Source of the DNA: Ruminococcus sp. AF46-10NS
GTDB lineage: Bacteria; Bacillota; Clostridia; Lachnospirales; Lachnospiraceae
Direction: 5' to 3'
Length of the DNA: 64,000 nt
NCBI RefSeq assembly: GCF_003474435.1
Contig: NZ_QRNF01000001.1
Location: 1-64,000 of the forward strand
The notes under the pieces were generated by a model, which saw only the letters and a list, made by a program, of their open reading frames with translations, searched no databases and was not told where the DNA came from. The translations under genes and the position numbers were made by a program. Positions 44,356 to 53,277 of the stretch are shown piece by piece (the first letter of the stretch is position 1; the number at the start of each line of letters is the position of its first letter).

Positions 44356-47348
44356 ATGGGGAAAAAACCTCAGAACATAAAAAAACAGAAACATATCAGT
44401 TTGGGTGTGCTGGCCCATGTAGATGCAGGAAAGACGACTTTATCGGAAGGCCTGCTTTTTAAATGCGGACGTATCCGCAGGATCGGGCGTGTGGATCACA
44501 AAGACGCTTATCTGGATACCTATGAGCTGGAACGGGAACGAGGAATTACGATTTTTTCCAAGCAGGCAATTTTTTCCATGGGAGATATGGAAGTGACCTT
44601 GCTGGATACACCGGGACATGTGGATTTTTCCGCAGAGATGGAGCGTACGCTGCAGGTGCTGGATTATGCGATCCTGGTGATCAACGGAGCGGACGGCGTG
44701 CAGGGACATACACAGACTCTGTGGAGACTGCTGACCCAGTATAAAATTCCGACCTTCCTTTTTGTGAACAAGATGGACCAGGAAGGAACGGACAAAGAAA
44801 CACTTTTTGAGGAATTAAAGAAGAAATTAAGCGAAAACTGTGTGGATTTCAGTGGAGAACTGGAATGCTCCGGTGTAGAAGCAGCAGGGAAAAAGGAGAA
44901 TCCGGTGGATAACTCCGGGAAATATCCGGCAGCTGAAGGAATGCAGGGCGCTTCTGATGAAATAAACGGAACTGACGATTTTCTGGAGAATATCGCCATG
45001 TGTGATGAAGAACTGCTGGAAACATTTCTGGAAACAGGTACTATCCGGAAGAAAGACGCAGCGAAGCTGATACTGGAGCGAAAGCTTTTTCCATGCTTCT
45101 TCGGTTCTGCCCTGAAAATGGAGGGTGTGGATGCATTTATCCACGGAATGGAAAGCTATATGGAAACACCGGTTTATCCGGATAGATTCGGAGCAAAGGT
45201 TTTCAAGATCGCAAGAGACGATCAGGGCAACCGTCTTACTTATATGAAGATTACAGGTGGAAGCCTGAAAGTAAAGGAAACGCTTACCAATGCCGGAGGT
45301 AAAGGAATTCCGGAAGATGAGAGGTGGGAGGAAAAGATTGATCAGATCAGGATATATTCCGGTGCAAAGTTTGATATGATAAAAGAAGCAGAGGCAGGAA
45401 CAGTTTGTGCTGTTACCGGACTTACCCGGACTTATCCGGGCGAGGGACTTGGGGCAGAAGCGGAATCCAGCATGCCGGTTCTGGAACCTGTTCTGAATTA
45501 TCAGATCATCCTTCCGGAAGGCTGTGATGCCCACAAGATGCTGAAAAGCCTGAAAGAACTGGAGGAGGAAGAACCGCAGCTTCATATCATGTGGGATAAA
45601 CAGCTGGGAGAGATCCACGCCATGCTCATGGGCGAAGTTCAGATCGAGATCCTGAAGCATCTGATCTGGGATCGTTTTCATGTGGCTGTGGAGTTTGGAA
45701 CAGGAAATATTGTATATAAAGAAACCATCGCTGCACCTGTGGAAGGGGTGGGACATTTTGAGCCGCTGCGGCATTATGCAGAGGTACATCTTCTTCTGGA
45801 ACCAGGAGAACGGGGAAGCGGACTTCAGTTTTTTACAGCTGCAAGTGAAGATCAGCTTGACCGCAACTGGCAGCGTCTGATCCTGACCCATCTGGAAGAA
45901 AAGGAACATCTTGGAGTTTTCACCGGTTCTCCGATCACAGATATGCAGATCACGCTTCTTACAGGCCGTGCTCATCAGAAGCATACAGAAGGCGGAGATT
46001 TCCGTCAGGCTACTTACCGTGCAGTCCGACAGGGACTTAAAAAAGCGCAGACTGTACTGCTGGAGCCATACTACAGCTTCCGGCTGGAGCTTCCGGCAGA
46101 GAATGTGGGAAAAGCCATGACAGATATCCAGCGTATGCAGGGAAGCTCCAGGGACCGGAGACAGAGGGTGAGATGGCGGTGATTACAGGGAGTGCGTCTG
46201 TGGCAAAAATGCGCGACTATCAGAGTCAGGTAATCTCCTACACAAGAGGCCGCGGACACCTTACCTGCACTTTAAAAGGCTATGAACCATGCCAGGATCA
46301 GGAAACTATCGCAGAAGAGATCGGCTATGATTCCGAGAGGGATCTGGATAATCCTACAGGTTCCGTATTCTGTGCTCATGGAGCTGGTTTTGTGGTTCCA
46401 TGGTATGAGGTGGAGGAGTATATGCACCTGGAAGGCACAGAGATCCAGGAATGGTATGATGTATATGATGATTCAGAAGAGGGAGTCGGAAATGGTGCCG
46501 GAAGTGCAGCAGCAGGACAAGGCAGAGGTTCTGACAGTACGATTTCTGGGATTGGAAATAAATCCCGTGGAAAATACACTTCCATGTACGGCAGCTATGA
46601 GGAAGAAAAAGAGCTGAAAGCGATCTTTGAGAAAACTTTTGGCCCTGTGAAATCGAAGAAATATAATAATAACAGCCGAAGCTTCGGAAATCTGGAAAGC
46701 AGCAGCTTTTCTGATTACGCAGGCAGCAGTGCAGGATCCCCTGCAGGTTCATCAGGTACCGGACTTCAGGGAAAGTCCGGCCAAGGTGCCTGGAAAAACA
46801 GCAGTCCGGCGATCCACAGAGACGACTATCTGCTGGTAGACGGATGCAATATTATTTTTGCATGGGAGGACTTAAGAGACCTTGCACAGGCAGACTTTCA
46901 TGCGGCACAGTCCAAGTTAATGGATATATTAAGCGATTATCAGGGAATCAAGGGCTGTATTTTAATTCTGGTATTTGATGCCTATCGTGTGGAAGGGCAT
47001 CCGGAGGAAACGTTCCGGTATCACAACATTCACGTTGTCTACACAAAAGAAGCAGAGACAGCGGACCAGTATATTGAGCGTACTGTCCATAAAATCGGAC
47101 GAAAACATAATGTAACAGTAGCAACCTCTGACGGCCTGGAACAGATCATCATCATGGGTCAGGGCGCAGCCAGGATCTCGGCCAGGGGATTTAAAGAAGA
47201 GATCGAGTCTGCGAAAAAGCAGCTTCGTGAAGACTGGAGCGAGCGCAGGGATAACACAAAAAACTATCTCTTCGACAATATGACACCGGAACTGAGATCT
47301 CACATGGAAGATATCCGTCTGGGCAGAAAGAAAAAAGAAGAAATATAA
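44356..47348 (+). pseudogene. TetM-like ribosomal GTPase fused to YacP/Rae1-like NYN nuclease, frameshifted
   Basis: Part 1 (44356-46182) is an EF-G-like GTPase of the ribosome-protection group: G1 AHVDAGKTT, switch region ERERGITIF, G3 DTPGHVDF, G4 NKMD, then domains II-IV. Part 2 (open from 46173) begins with the missing C-terminal domain (MAVITGSASVAKMRDYQSQV, FCAHGAGFVVPW). A Gly/Ser-rich linker follows, then an NYN ribonuclease domain (YLLVDGCNIIFAWED, LVFDAYRVEG, VATSDGLEQII). The family shows one continuous domain across the break, so one base is missing near 46157, and restored length is 997 residues. A ribosome A-site GTPase joined to a Rae1-type mRNA nuclease suggests ribosome rescue or mRNA cleavage. 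Confidence 0.82.
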
Positions 47349-47366
47349 TATTTACCGGTCACAGGC

Positions 47367-47401
47367 TGCACATCTTCGAGAAAGGTGTGCAGTTTTTGTA
47401 T
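47367..47401 (+). terminator. Terminator after the GTPase-NYN gene
   Basis: CTGCACA pairs with TGTGCAG around TCTTCGAGAAAGG-type bases, followed by TTTTTGTATTTT. Confidence 0.8.
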
Positions 47402-47503
47402 TTTCGGAAAAATCTATCAAAGACACTGTAAAAACTGCACAAAACACATATGCACACTATTATGAGCATATTTCACAAAAATAAAAAAAATTTTTGAATT
47501 CTT

Positions 47504-47532
47504 TTGCAAATAAATGGGAAAAGTAGTAAAAT
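47504..47532 (+). promoter_or_regulatory. Sigma-A promoter of carD
   Basis: TTGCAA (47504-47509) and TAAAAT (47527-47532), 17 bases apart. Confidence 0.65.
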
Positions 47533-47554
47533 AAGGATAGAATCCTCAGTGAGA

Positions 47555-47596
47555 AACTCCTTGTCCGGATCTTATGCCTGACAGGGAGTTTTCATT
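47555..47596 (+). terminator. Leader hairpin between the carD promoter and gene
   Basis: AAACTCCTTGTC pairs with GACAGGGAGTTT (one T-G and close matches) followed by TCATT. It lies about 15-55 bases after the expected transcript start. The T-tract is short, so it may be an attenuator or a stabilising structure. Confidence 0.5.
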
Positions 47597-47652
47597 AGAG
47601 CACAATAGACGCCACGAAAACAAAAGCAAAAAATATGAAAGGATGTGGAAAA

Positions 47653-48186
47653 ATGTTTGAAACAGGCGAATATGTTGTGTATGGCCGGACCGGAATCTGC
47701 AAGGTGACAGGAGTTACCACAATGAAGATGGACGGTGCCTCCGGTGAGAGACTTTATTATGTGTTAAGGCCGGGAGGGGAGACAGAAGGGAAGATCTTTA
47801 CACCAGTGGAAGGCGGCAAGCAGGTGCTTCGTGGAATTATCACGAAGGAAGAGGCAGAGAAGCTGATCAATGAGATCCCTTTGATAGAAACACTGAGTAT
47901 TGAGAACGAGAAATTCCGGGAAGACAGCTACAAGAAATGTATCCGAACCTGTGAATGCAGAGACCTTCTCCGGATCATCAAGACGATCTATATTCGTAAA
48001 CAGACCAGATTATCCCATGGCAAAAAAACAACCGCTACAGATGAACGGTATCTGAAAATGGCAGAGGATCACCTCTATTCTGAATTTTCCATGTTACTGG
48101 ATATTCCCAAAGATCATATGGCAGACTATATTAAACAGCATATAAGACAGCAGAGAGAAGAAACAGAACAAGCCTGCGCTGTTTGA
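47653..48186 (+). CDS. CarD-family transcriptional regulator
   Basis: A 177-residue protein. The N-terminal RNA-polymerase-interacting Tudor-like domain is clear (FETGEYVVYGRTGICKVTGV, LYYVLRP, IFTPVEGGK), followed by a helical DNA-binding region (LLRIIKTIYIRKQTRLSHGKK, TDERYLKMAEDHLYSEFSMLL). CarD proteins bind the polymerase beta subunit and stabilise open promoter complexes, tuning rRNA and stress genes. The ATG at 47653 follows AAAGGATG; a start at 47635 is less well placed. Confidence 0.93.
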   Translation: MFETGEYVVYGRTGICKVTGVTTMKMDGASGERLYYVLRPGGETEGKIFTPVEGGKQVLRGIITKEEAEKLINEIPLIETLSIENEKFREDSYKKCIRTCECRDLLRIIKTIYIRKQTRLSHGKKTTATDERYLKMAEDHLYSEFSMLLDIPKDHMADYIKQHIRQQREETEQACAV

Positions 48187-48306
48187 CAAAGCAGAGTGTA
48201 TCTGTTAAGGTATCTCTGTTAACAGTACTCCGGCACCGGAACATATCTTGGTGGATATCAGAGAAAGTGTACGGAACAAAGTACAGAAAAGGAGATGCCG
48301 TGAATT

Positions 48307-48807
48307 ATGAGAGAACAGCTTACCCACAAGGATGTTGAAAAAATAGAGCAGGAGATCGAACACCGCAAGCTGGTCGTACGAAAGGAAGCCATTGAGGCTG
48401 TCAAGGAAGCGCGTGCCCAGGGAGACTTAAGTGAGAACTTCGAATATTATGCAGCCAAGAAACATAAGAACCAGAACGAGAGCCGTATCCGTTATCTGGA
48501 GAGAATGCTGAAAACAGCGAGCATTGTATCCGACAATTCCAGGGCTGATGAAGTAGGAATGGATGATATCGTAGAGGTACTTTTTGAGGAGGACAATGAG
48601 GTAGAAAAGTATAAACTTGTCACTTCCATCCGGGGAAATTCCATGGAGAACCGCATCAGTATTGAATCCCCCATCGGCAAAGCTTTAAGAGGACACAGAG
48701 TTGGCGACCGTGTTGAGGTAAAGGTCAACGATGATTACAGCTATTATCTTGTGATCAGATCGATTGATAAGACAGGATCCGAGGATGAGGAAATCCGTGG
48801 ATTCTGA
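48307..48807 (+). CDS. greA: Transcription elongation factor GreA/GreB family
   Basis: A 166-residue factor that rescues backtracked RNA polymerase by stimulating transcript cleavage. The N-terminal coiled coil carries the acidic tip (EARAQGDLSENFEYYAAK), which reaches the active site. The C-terminal FKBP-like domain ends with SPIGKALRGHRVGDRVEV. AAAGGAG lies upstream. It follows carD by 120 bases; both act on RNA polymerase. Confidence 0.95.
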   Translation: MREQLTHKDVEKIEQEIEHRKLVVRKEAIEAVKEARAQGDLSENFEYYAAKKHKNQNESRIRYLERMLKTASIVSDNSRADEVGMDDIVEVLFEEDNEVEKYKLVTSIRGNSMENRISIESPIGKALRGHRVGDRVEVKVNDDYSYYLVIRSIDKTGSEDEEIRGF

Positions 48808-48953
48808 TACATGTGATTTGTGGGATATATGATCAGAAATGAAAATTCAGAACGTATTTACTGTACTATATATGAGACAATAAACGTCGCCGGTTATTAA
48901 GTGCAGAGCAGTTACGTACAGAATGGGTATGAAGTATCCGTCTGAGCTTAAGT

Positions 48954-48981
48954 TAGAATATTCAGTTAATGAAAAATATAA
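48954..48981 (+). promoter_or_regulatory. Candidate promoter upstream of the Na/Pi gene
   Basis: TTAGAA and TATAAT (ending near 48981) lie 17 bases apart. A terminator hairpin begins within 10 bases of the -10 element. Confidence 0.5.
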
Positions 48982-48982
48982 T

Positions 48983-49041
48983 AAGACAGTTGATCTTTAT
49001 AAGAGTAATATCTCCCGGACAGGATCAACTGTCTTATTTTT
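48983..49041 (+). terminator. Strong hairpin terminator/attenuator before the Na/Pi gene
   Basis: AAGACAGTTGATC pairs perfectly over 13 bp with GATCAACTGTCTT, then ATTTTTTT. It lies right after a candidate promoter and 120 bases before the gene, so it would yield a short RNA of about 50 bases unless overcome. It may alternatively be a plain end signal for greA. Confidence 0.75.
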
Positions 49042-49160
49042 TTACACAGATTTTACATTCAGGTGGGGAAAATTTTACAAAGGACAGTTATCATGAAAAA
49101 CGTCGAAATGAGAAATAGGAAATCAAACATATCAAAAAAGAGAAAGTGAAGGAGAGAATC

Positions 49161-50954
49161 ATGGACTTTTTCAGCGTACTGGCATTGCTTGGAGGCCTTG
49201 CCATTTTCCTTTATGGAATGAACTTAATGGGAGACGGGCTTGCGAAAGTAGCAGGAGGAAAACTTGAGCGTATTCTTGAAACCCTTACATCCAGTCCGAT
49301 CAGAGCCGTTCTTCTGGGAATGGGCGTAACTGCAGTGATTCAGTCATCATCTGCAACAACGGTTATGGTAGTAGGTTTTGTAAATTCAGGACTCATGAAA
49401 CTTTCCCAGGTAGTGGGAATCATTATGGGAGCGAACATCGGAACAACAGTTACCTCCTGGATCTTAAGCCTTACCGGAATTCAGAGCGATAACTTTATCA
49501 TCCGTCTTTTTAAACCGACATCATTTTCACCGGTGCTGGCTCTGATCGGTGTGATCCTGATCATGTTTACAAAGAGCCAGAAGAAGAAAGACGTAGGAAC
49601 GATTTGTGTAGGATTTGCAATCCTGATGTATGGAATGAGCGCCATGAGCGGAGCAGTAGAGCCGCTGGCAGATGTACCGGAATTCACAGGAATGCTTGTG
49701 AAATTTTCCAACCCGCTGCTTGGTGTTGTGGCCGGTACAGTGCTTACAGCGATCATTCAGTCATCATCCGCATCCGTCGGTATCCTGCAGGCGCTTTGCC
49801 TTACAGGAATGGTACCGTTCAGTGCAGCACTCCCTATTATTATGGGACAGAATATCGGTACCTGTATCACGGCGATCCTTTCCGCGATCGGAGCTAACAC
49901 AAATGCGAAGCGCGCGGCAATGATTCATCTGTACTTTAACCTGATTGGAACGATCCTTTTTATGGCTGTGTTTTATACTGTCAATGCAGCTGTACATTTC
50001 TCGTTCATGTCACAGGCTGCAACACCGGCAGGAATCGCAATTCTGCACAGTACATTCAATGTAAGTGCAACACTGGTACTGCTTCCGTTTGGAAAAGCAC
50101 TGGAGAAACTTGCCTGTCTTACGATCAGAGACAAAAAGGAGGAGGAAGCAGCAGATCCGGATTTCATGATCCTGGAAAGCCGTTTTCTGGAGAAGCCGGC
50201 TTTTGCTGTTGAGCAGAGCAGAAATGCAGCAAAAAAAATGGCAGAGGATTCCCATAAAACATTATTTACAGCTCTTGACCTTCTCAAACATTTCAGTGCA
50301 GAAGGAAAGAAGGAAGTAGAGGAATCGGAGAAAAAAGTAGACCGCTACGAGGACGAACTTGGAACTTATCTTGTAAAGCTGAATCAGAAAGATCTGTCAG
50401 TTCATGACAGCCACAGTATTTCCATCATGCTCCACTGTATCGGAGATTTCGAGAGAATTTCCGATCACGGCGTGAATATTATGGAATCCGCCCAGGAGCT
50501 TCATGATAAGGGACTTAAATTCTCAGAAAAAGCCCTCGAGGAGCTTCGTGTCATGGAACATGCTGTAGAGGATATCGTGGATATTGCATATAAGGTCTAT
50601 GAGAATCAGGATGTACAGCTTGCACGTGAGATCGAGCCGCTGGAAGAGGTAATCGATGAGCTGAGCAAAGAGCTGAAATACAGACATGTTCAGAGACTTC
50701 GTGCCGGAGAGTGTACCATTGAGATGGGATTTATCCTTTCGGATGTGACTACCAGCCTGGAGAGGGTGGCTGACCATTGTTCCAACATAGGTGTCTGTGT
50801 AACCCAGGTACATGCAGATCTGTTTGATACACATCAACATCTGAAACAGATCAAGCACAGTACAGATGCAAGCTTCTACCATGAACTGGAAGCAATCCGC
50901 GGACAGTACCAGCTGCCTCCGTTAACTGTTGAGGCAGAGACTGTGCAGGCTTAA
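49161..50954 (+). CDS. Na/Pi cotransporter family protein with PhoU-like domain
   Basis: A 597-residue protein. The N-terminal half has about eight to nine hydrophobic segments in two inverted repeats, each carrying the QSSSA motif (AVIQSSSATTVM and AIIQSSSASVGI) that forms the phosphate and sodium sites. The C-terminal half is a PhoU-like helical domain (residues about 340-590). It should import phosphate with sodium, with the PhoU part sensing or gating. The ATG at 49161 follows GGAGAG. A PhoB/PhoR-like pair follows. Confidence 0.93.
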   Translation: MDFFSVLALLGGLAIFLYGMNLMGDGLAKVAGGKLERILETLTSSPIRAVLLGMGVTAVIQSSSATTVMVVGFVNSGLMKLSQVVGIIMGANIGTTVTSWILSLTGIQSDNFIIRLFKPTSFSPVLALIGVILIMFTKSQKKKDVGTICVGFAILMYGMSAMSGAVEPLADVPEFTGMLVKFSNPLLGVVAGTVLTAIIQSSSASVGILQALCLTGMVPFSAALPIIMGQNIGTCITAILSAIGANTNAKRAAMIHLYFNLIGTILFMAVFYTVNAAVHFSFMSQAATPAGIAILHSTFNVSATLVLLPFGKALEKLACLTIRDKKEEEAADPDFMILESRFLEKPAFAVEQSRNAAKKMAEDSHKTLFTALDLLKHFSAEGKKEVEESEKKVDRYEDELGTYLVKLNQKDLSVHDSHSISIMLHCIGDFERISDHGVNIMESAQELHDKGLKFSEKALEELRVMEHAVEDIVDIAYKVYENQDVQLAREIEPLEEVIDELSKELKYRHVQRLRAGECTIEMGFILSDVTTSLERVADHCSNIGVCVTQVHADLFDTHQHLKQIKHSTDASFYHELEAIRGQYQLPPLTVEAETVQA

Positions 50955-50977
50955 AAAATAAATAAGTAAAAATGAGC

Positions 50978-51022
50978 ATATGCCCTGGTTATCCGCGATG
51001 ACGCAGATACCAGGGCTTGTGC
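50978..51022 (+). terminator. Hairpin after the Na/Pi gene
   Basis: GCCCTGG and TATC pair with GATA and CCAGGGC around a 13-base loop, followed by a weak TTGTG run. It may reduce read-through into the response regulator gene. Confidence 0.55.
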
Positions 51023-51126
51023 AGTAAAAAGAAAATCGTTATACTGAAAACAAAAATTTAACAAATATCGGGCAGATGAGTATCTTCTGCTCCGGAAAAT
51101 GAAAACGAACAGAGAGGTGTTGGTAA

Positions 51127-51801
51127 ATGATCTACTGTGTGGAAGATGAGCGCAATATCAGAGAGCTTCTTGTTTATACACTGGAGACAACCGGGTTTGA
51201 GGCAGAAGGATTTGAGACCGGGGCAGAACTTGATGCGGCTATGAGAAAGAGCCTGCCGGAGCTGATTCTTTTGGATATCATGCTCCCGGGCGAGGATGGA
51301 TATAATATTTTGAAACGATTGAAAAGTGATACCAGGACAAGGGATATCCCGGTGATCATGGTAACAGCGAAGGAAGCGGAATTTGACAAGGTAAAAGGTC
51401 TGGAGGGCGGAGCTGACGATTATATCACAAAACCATTTGGAATGATGGAATTCGTGGCCAGAGTTAAGGCTGTTTTGCGCCGCTGTGCAAGACAGAGCGA
51501 GGAAAGAGAGCTTCACTGCAAGGGGCTGCGTGTAAATGTGTCCCGCCACGAGGTCAGCTACCAGGGGGAGGAGAAGGAACTCACCAGAAAGGAATTTGAA
51601 CTTCTTGAGTATCTTCTGGAAAACAAAGGTCTTGTCATGTCAAGAAATCAGATCCTTTGCCATGTATGGGGATATGATTTTGACGGGGAAACAAGGACTG
51701 TAGATGTCCACGTACGTACCCTTCGCCAGAAGCTGGGTGAAGCGGGAAACCTTATTGAAACTGTGCGCGGAGTCGGCTACAGGATAGGAGATCATCTATG
51801 A
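51127..51801 (+). CDS. OmpR/PhoB-type response regulator
   Basis: A 224-residue regulator. Receiver domain: acidic start (IYCVEDERNIR), phospho-acceptor Asp (ILLDIMLPGEDG) and Lys (YITKPFGMMEFVAR). The C-terminal winged helix follows (LTRKEFELLEYLLENKGLVMSRNQIL, ending GVGYRIGDHL). Closest in feel to PhoB/PhoP. Together with the overlapping kinase and the upstream phosphate transporter, a role in the phosphate response is likely but not proven. Confidence 0.95.
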   Translation: MIYCVEDERNIRELLVYTLETTGFEAEGFETGAELDAAMRKSLPELILLDIMLPGEDGYNILKRLKSDTRTRDIPVIMVTAKEAEFDKVKGLEGGADDYITKPFGMMEFVARVKAVLRRCARQSEERELHCKGLRVNVSRHEVSYQGEEKELTRKEFELLEYLLENKGLVMSRNQILCHVWGYDFDGETRTVDVHVRTLRQKLGEAGNLIETVRGVGYRIGDHL

Positions 51802-53147
51802 AAAAAAAGATCCTGAATCATACAAGTGTAATGATCGTTCTGGCTGTCCTTGTAACATTTCTGGCTGCAAGCGTGGTGACATACAGTAAATTCAACACTT
51901 ATATGCAGCGTGGAGTGAGAGAGGAAACCAGGTATATCTGTCTTGGGATGGAAGAGTACGGAGAAGCTTTTCTTACGAAAAAACTGGGAACAGTATCTAC
52001 AAGCCGTGTGACGCTCATAGGAAAAGACGGAACTGTTCTCTTTGATTCTGAAGCGTCACCGGAGAAACTGAAGAATCACAGTAATCGTCCGGAATTTATC
52101 CAGGCAGAAAAAGAAGGACAAAGTGAAAGTATCCGCTACTCGGAGACTTTTGCAAAAAAGACTTTTTATTATGCGGTAAAACTGAATGACGGAAACGTGC
52201 TTCGTGTAGGAAAAACCATAGATTCCGTATATTCCACCTGGATATCAAGCCTGCTTGTTCTGGGGATTTTGATGCTTCTTGTACTGGTCCTGGAGTTTAT
52301 TTTTGCACAGAGGCAGACAAAGGATCTTATCAGGCCGATCAATGATCTGGATCTGGAACATCCGCTGAACAATGTGTGTTATGAAGAACTGAGGCCGCTT
52401 CTTGTGCGGGTGGATGAACAGAACCGCCAGATCAGGCAGCAGGTAAAAGAACTGAAAGAGGCAGAACAGATCCGGAAGGAATTTTCTGCAAATGTTTCCC
52501 ATGAGCTGAAAACACCGTTGATGTCTATTTCCGGCTATGCAGAACTTATGATGAATGGAATGGTTCCTTCAGATCATGTACAGGAATTTTCAGGAAGAAT
52601 CTATCATGAGGCAGTGCGGTTATCCAATCTTGTGGCAGATATCATTCAGCTTTCCAGACTGGATGAGAGCAACAGCGAGGTTCCTTTTGAAGAAGTGGAT
52701 CTTTACGAACTGGCAGAGGATGTGGAAAGCAATCTGAAGCATCCGGCAGAAAAGAAAAATATCTCCCTGGAGCTGGTCGGAAATTCTGAGAAGATCCAGG
52801 GCGTGCGACATGTTCTTTATGAGATGTTTTTCAATATTGCAGATAATGCAGTGCGCTACACAGAAAATGACGGACATGTTCGCATTATGGTAGGAAACCG
52901 TAAAGGACATCCGTTCTACTGTGTTGTGGATGACGGGATCGGAATCCCGAAGAGTGAACAGGGCAGGATCTTTGAGCGTTTTTACAGAGTAGATAAGAGC
53001 CATTCCAGACAGACTGGCGGAACAGGACTTGGTCTGTCCATAGTAAAACATGGTGCGACGCTTCATCATGCGCAGATCCATGTGGAAAGCGAGCAGGGAC
53101 AGGGAACGAGAATGGAGATTGTTTTTCCGGAGAAAATGAAAAAATAA
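51798..53147 (+). CDS. PhoR-like sensor histidine kinase
   Basis: A 449-residue kinase with two membrane segments (residues about 10-28 and 153-173) flanking an extracellular sensor domain. The dimerisation H-box is FSANVSHELKTPLMSISGY, followed by N-box (FNIADNAVRYTEN), G1 (DDGIGIPKSEQ), F-box (FERFYRVDKSHSRQTGG) and G2 (GTGLGLSIVKH). No HAMP or PAS domain is evident between membrane and H-box. The ATGA overlap with the regulator gene indicates coupling. Confidence 0.95.
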   Translation: MKKKILNHTSVMIVLAVLVTFLAASVVTYSKFNTYMQRGVREETRYICLGMEEYGEAFLTKKLGTVSTSRVTLIGKDGTVLFDSEASPEKLKNHSNRPEFIQAEKEGQSESIRYSETFAKKTFYYAVKLNDGNVLRVGKTIDSVYSTWISSLLVLGILMLLVLVLEFIFAQRQTKDLIRPINDLDLEHPLNNVCYEELRPLLVRVDEQNRQIRQQVKELKEAEQIRKEFSANVSHELKTPLMSISGYAELMMNGMVPSDHVQEFSGRIYHEAVRLSNLVADIIQLSRLDESNSEVPFEEVDLYELAEDVESNLKHPAEKKNISLELVGNSEKIQGVRHVLYEMFFNIADNAVRYTENDGHVRIMVGNRKGHPFYCVVDDGIGIPKSEQGRIFERFYRVDKSHSRQTGGTGLGLSIVKHGATLHHAQIHVESEQGQGTRMEIVFPEKMKK

Positions 53148-53173
53148 CTGATAGGATTCCGTGATGAATTGTA

Positions 53174-53231
53174 GTATAATAAAGTATAAGGTTCGTAAAG
53201 CCGGTTGGATGAGGATCTGACCGGCTTTATG
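53174..53231 (+). promoter_or_regulatory. -10 element and leader hairpin before the nucleotidyltransferase
   Basis: TATAAT near 53174 (no clear -35) is followed by AAAGCCGGT pairing perfectly over 9 bp with ACCGGCTTT. The hairpin lacks a long T-run and lies about 48 bases before the coding start. Confidence 0.45.
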
Positions 53232-53277
53232 AATGCAGATTGGGAGATACCCGGAGAATAACAGGAGGAATAAGATT

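Noticed and set aside
44827..45984. 385-codon minus-strand frame across the GTPase
   Set aside because: Antisense shadow of the GTPase domain region.
44356..46182. Calling the GTPase a tetracycline resistance gene
   Set aside because: It shares the fold, but it diverges and is fused to a nuclease domain, so a resistance call is not supported.
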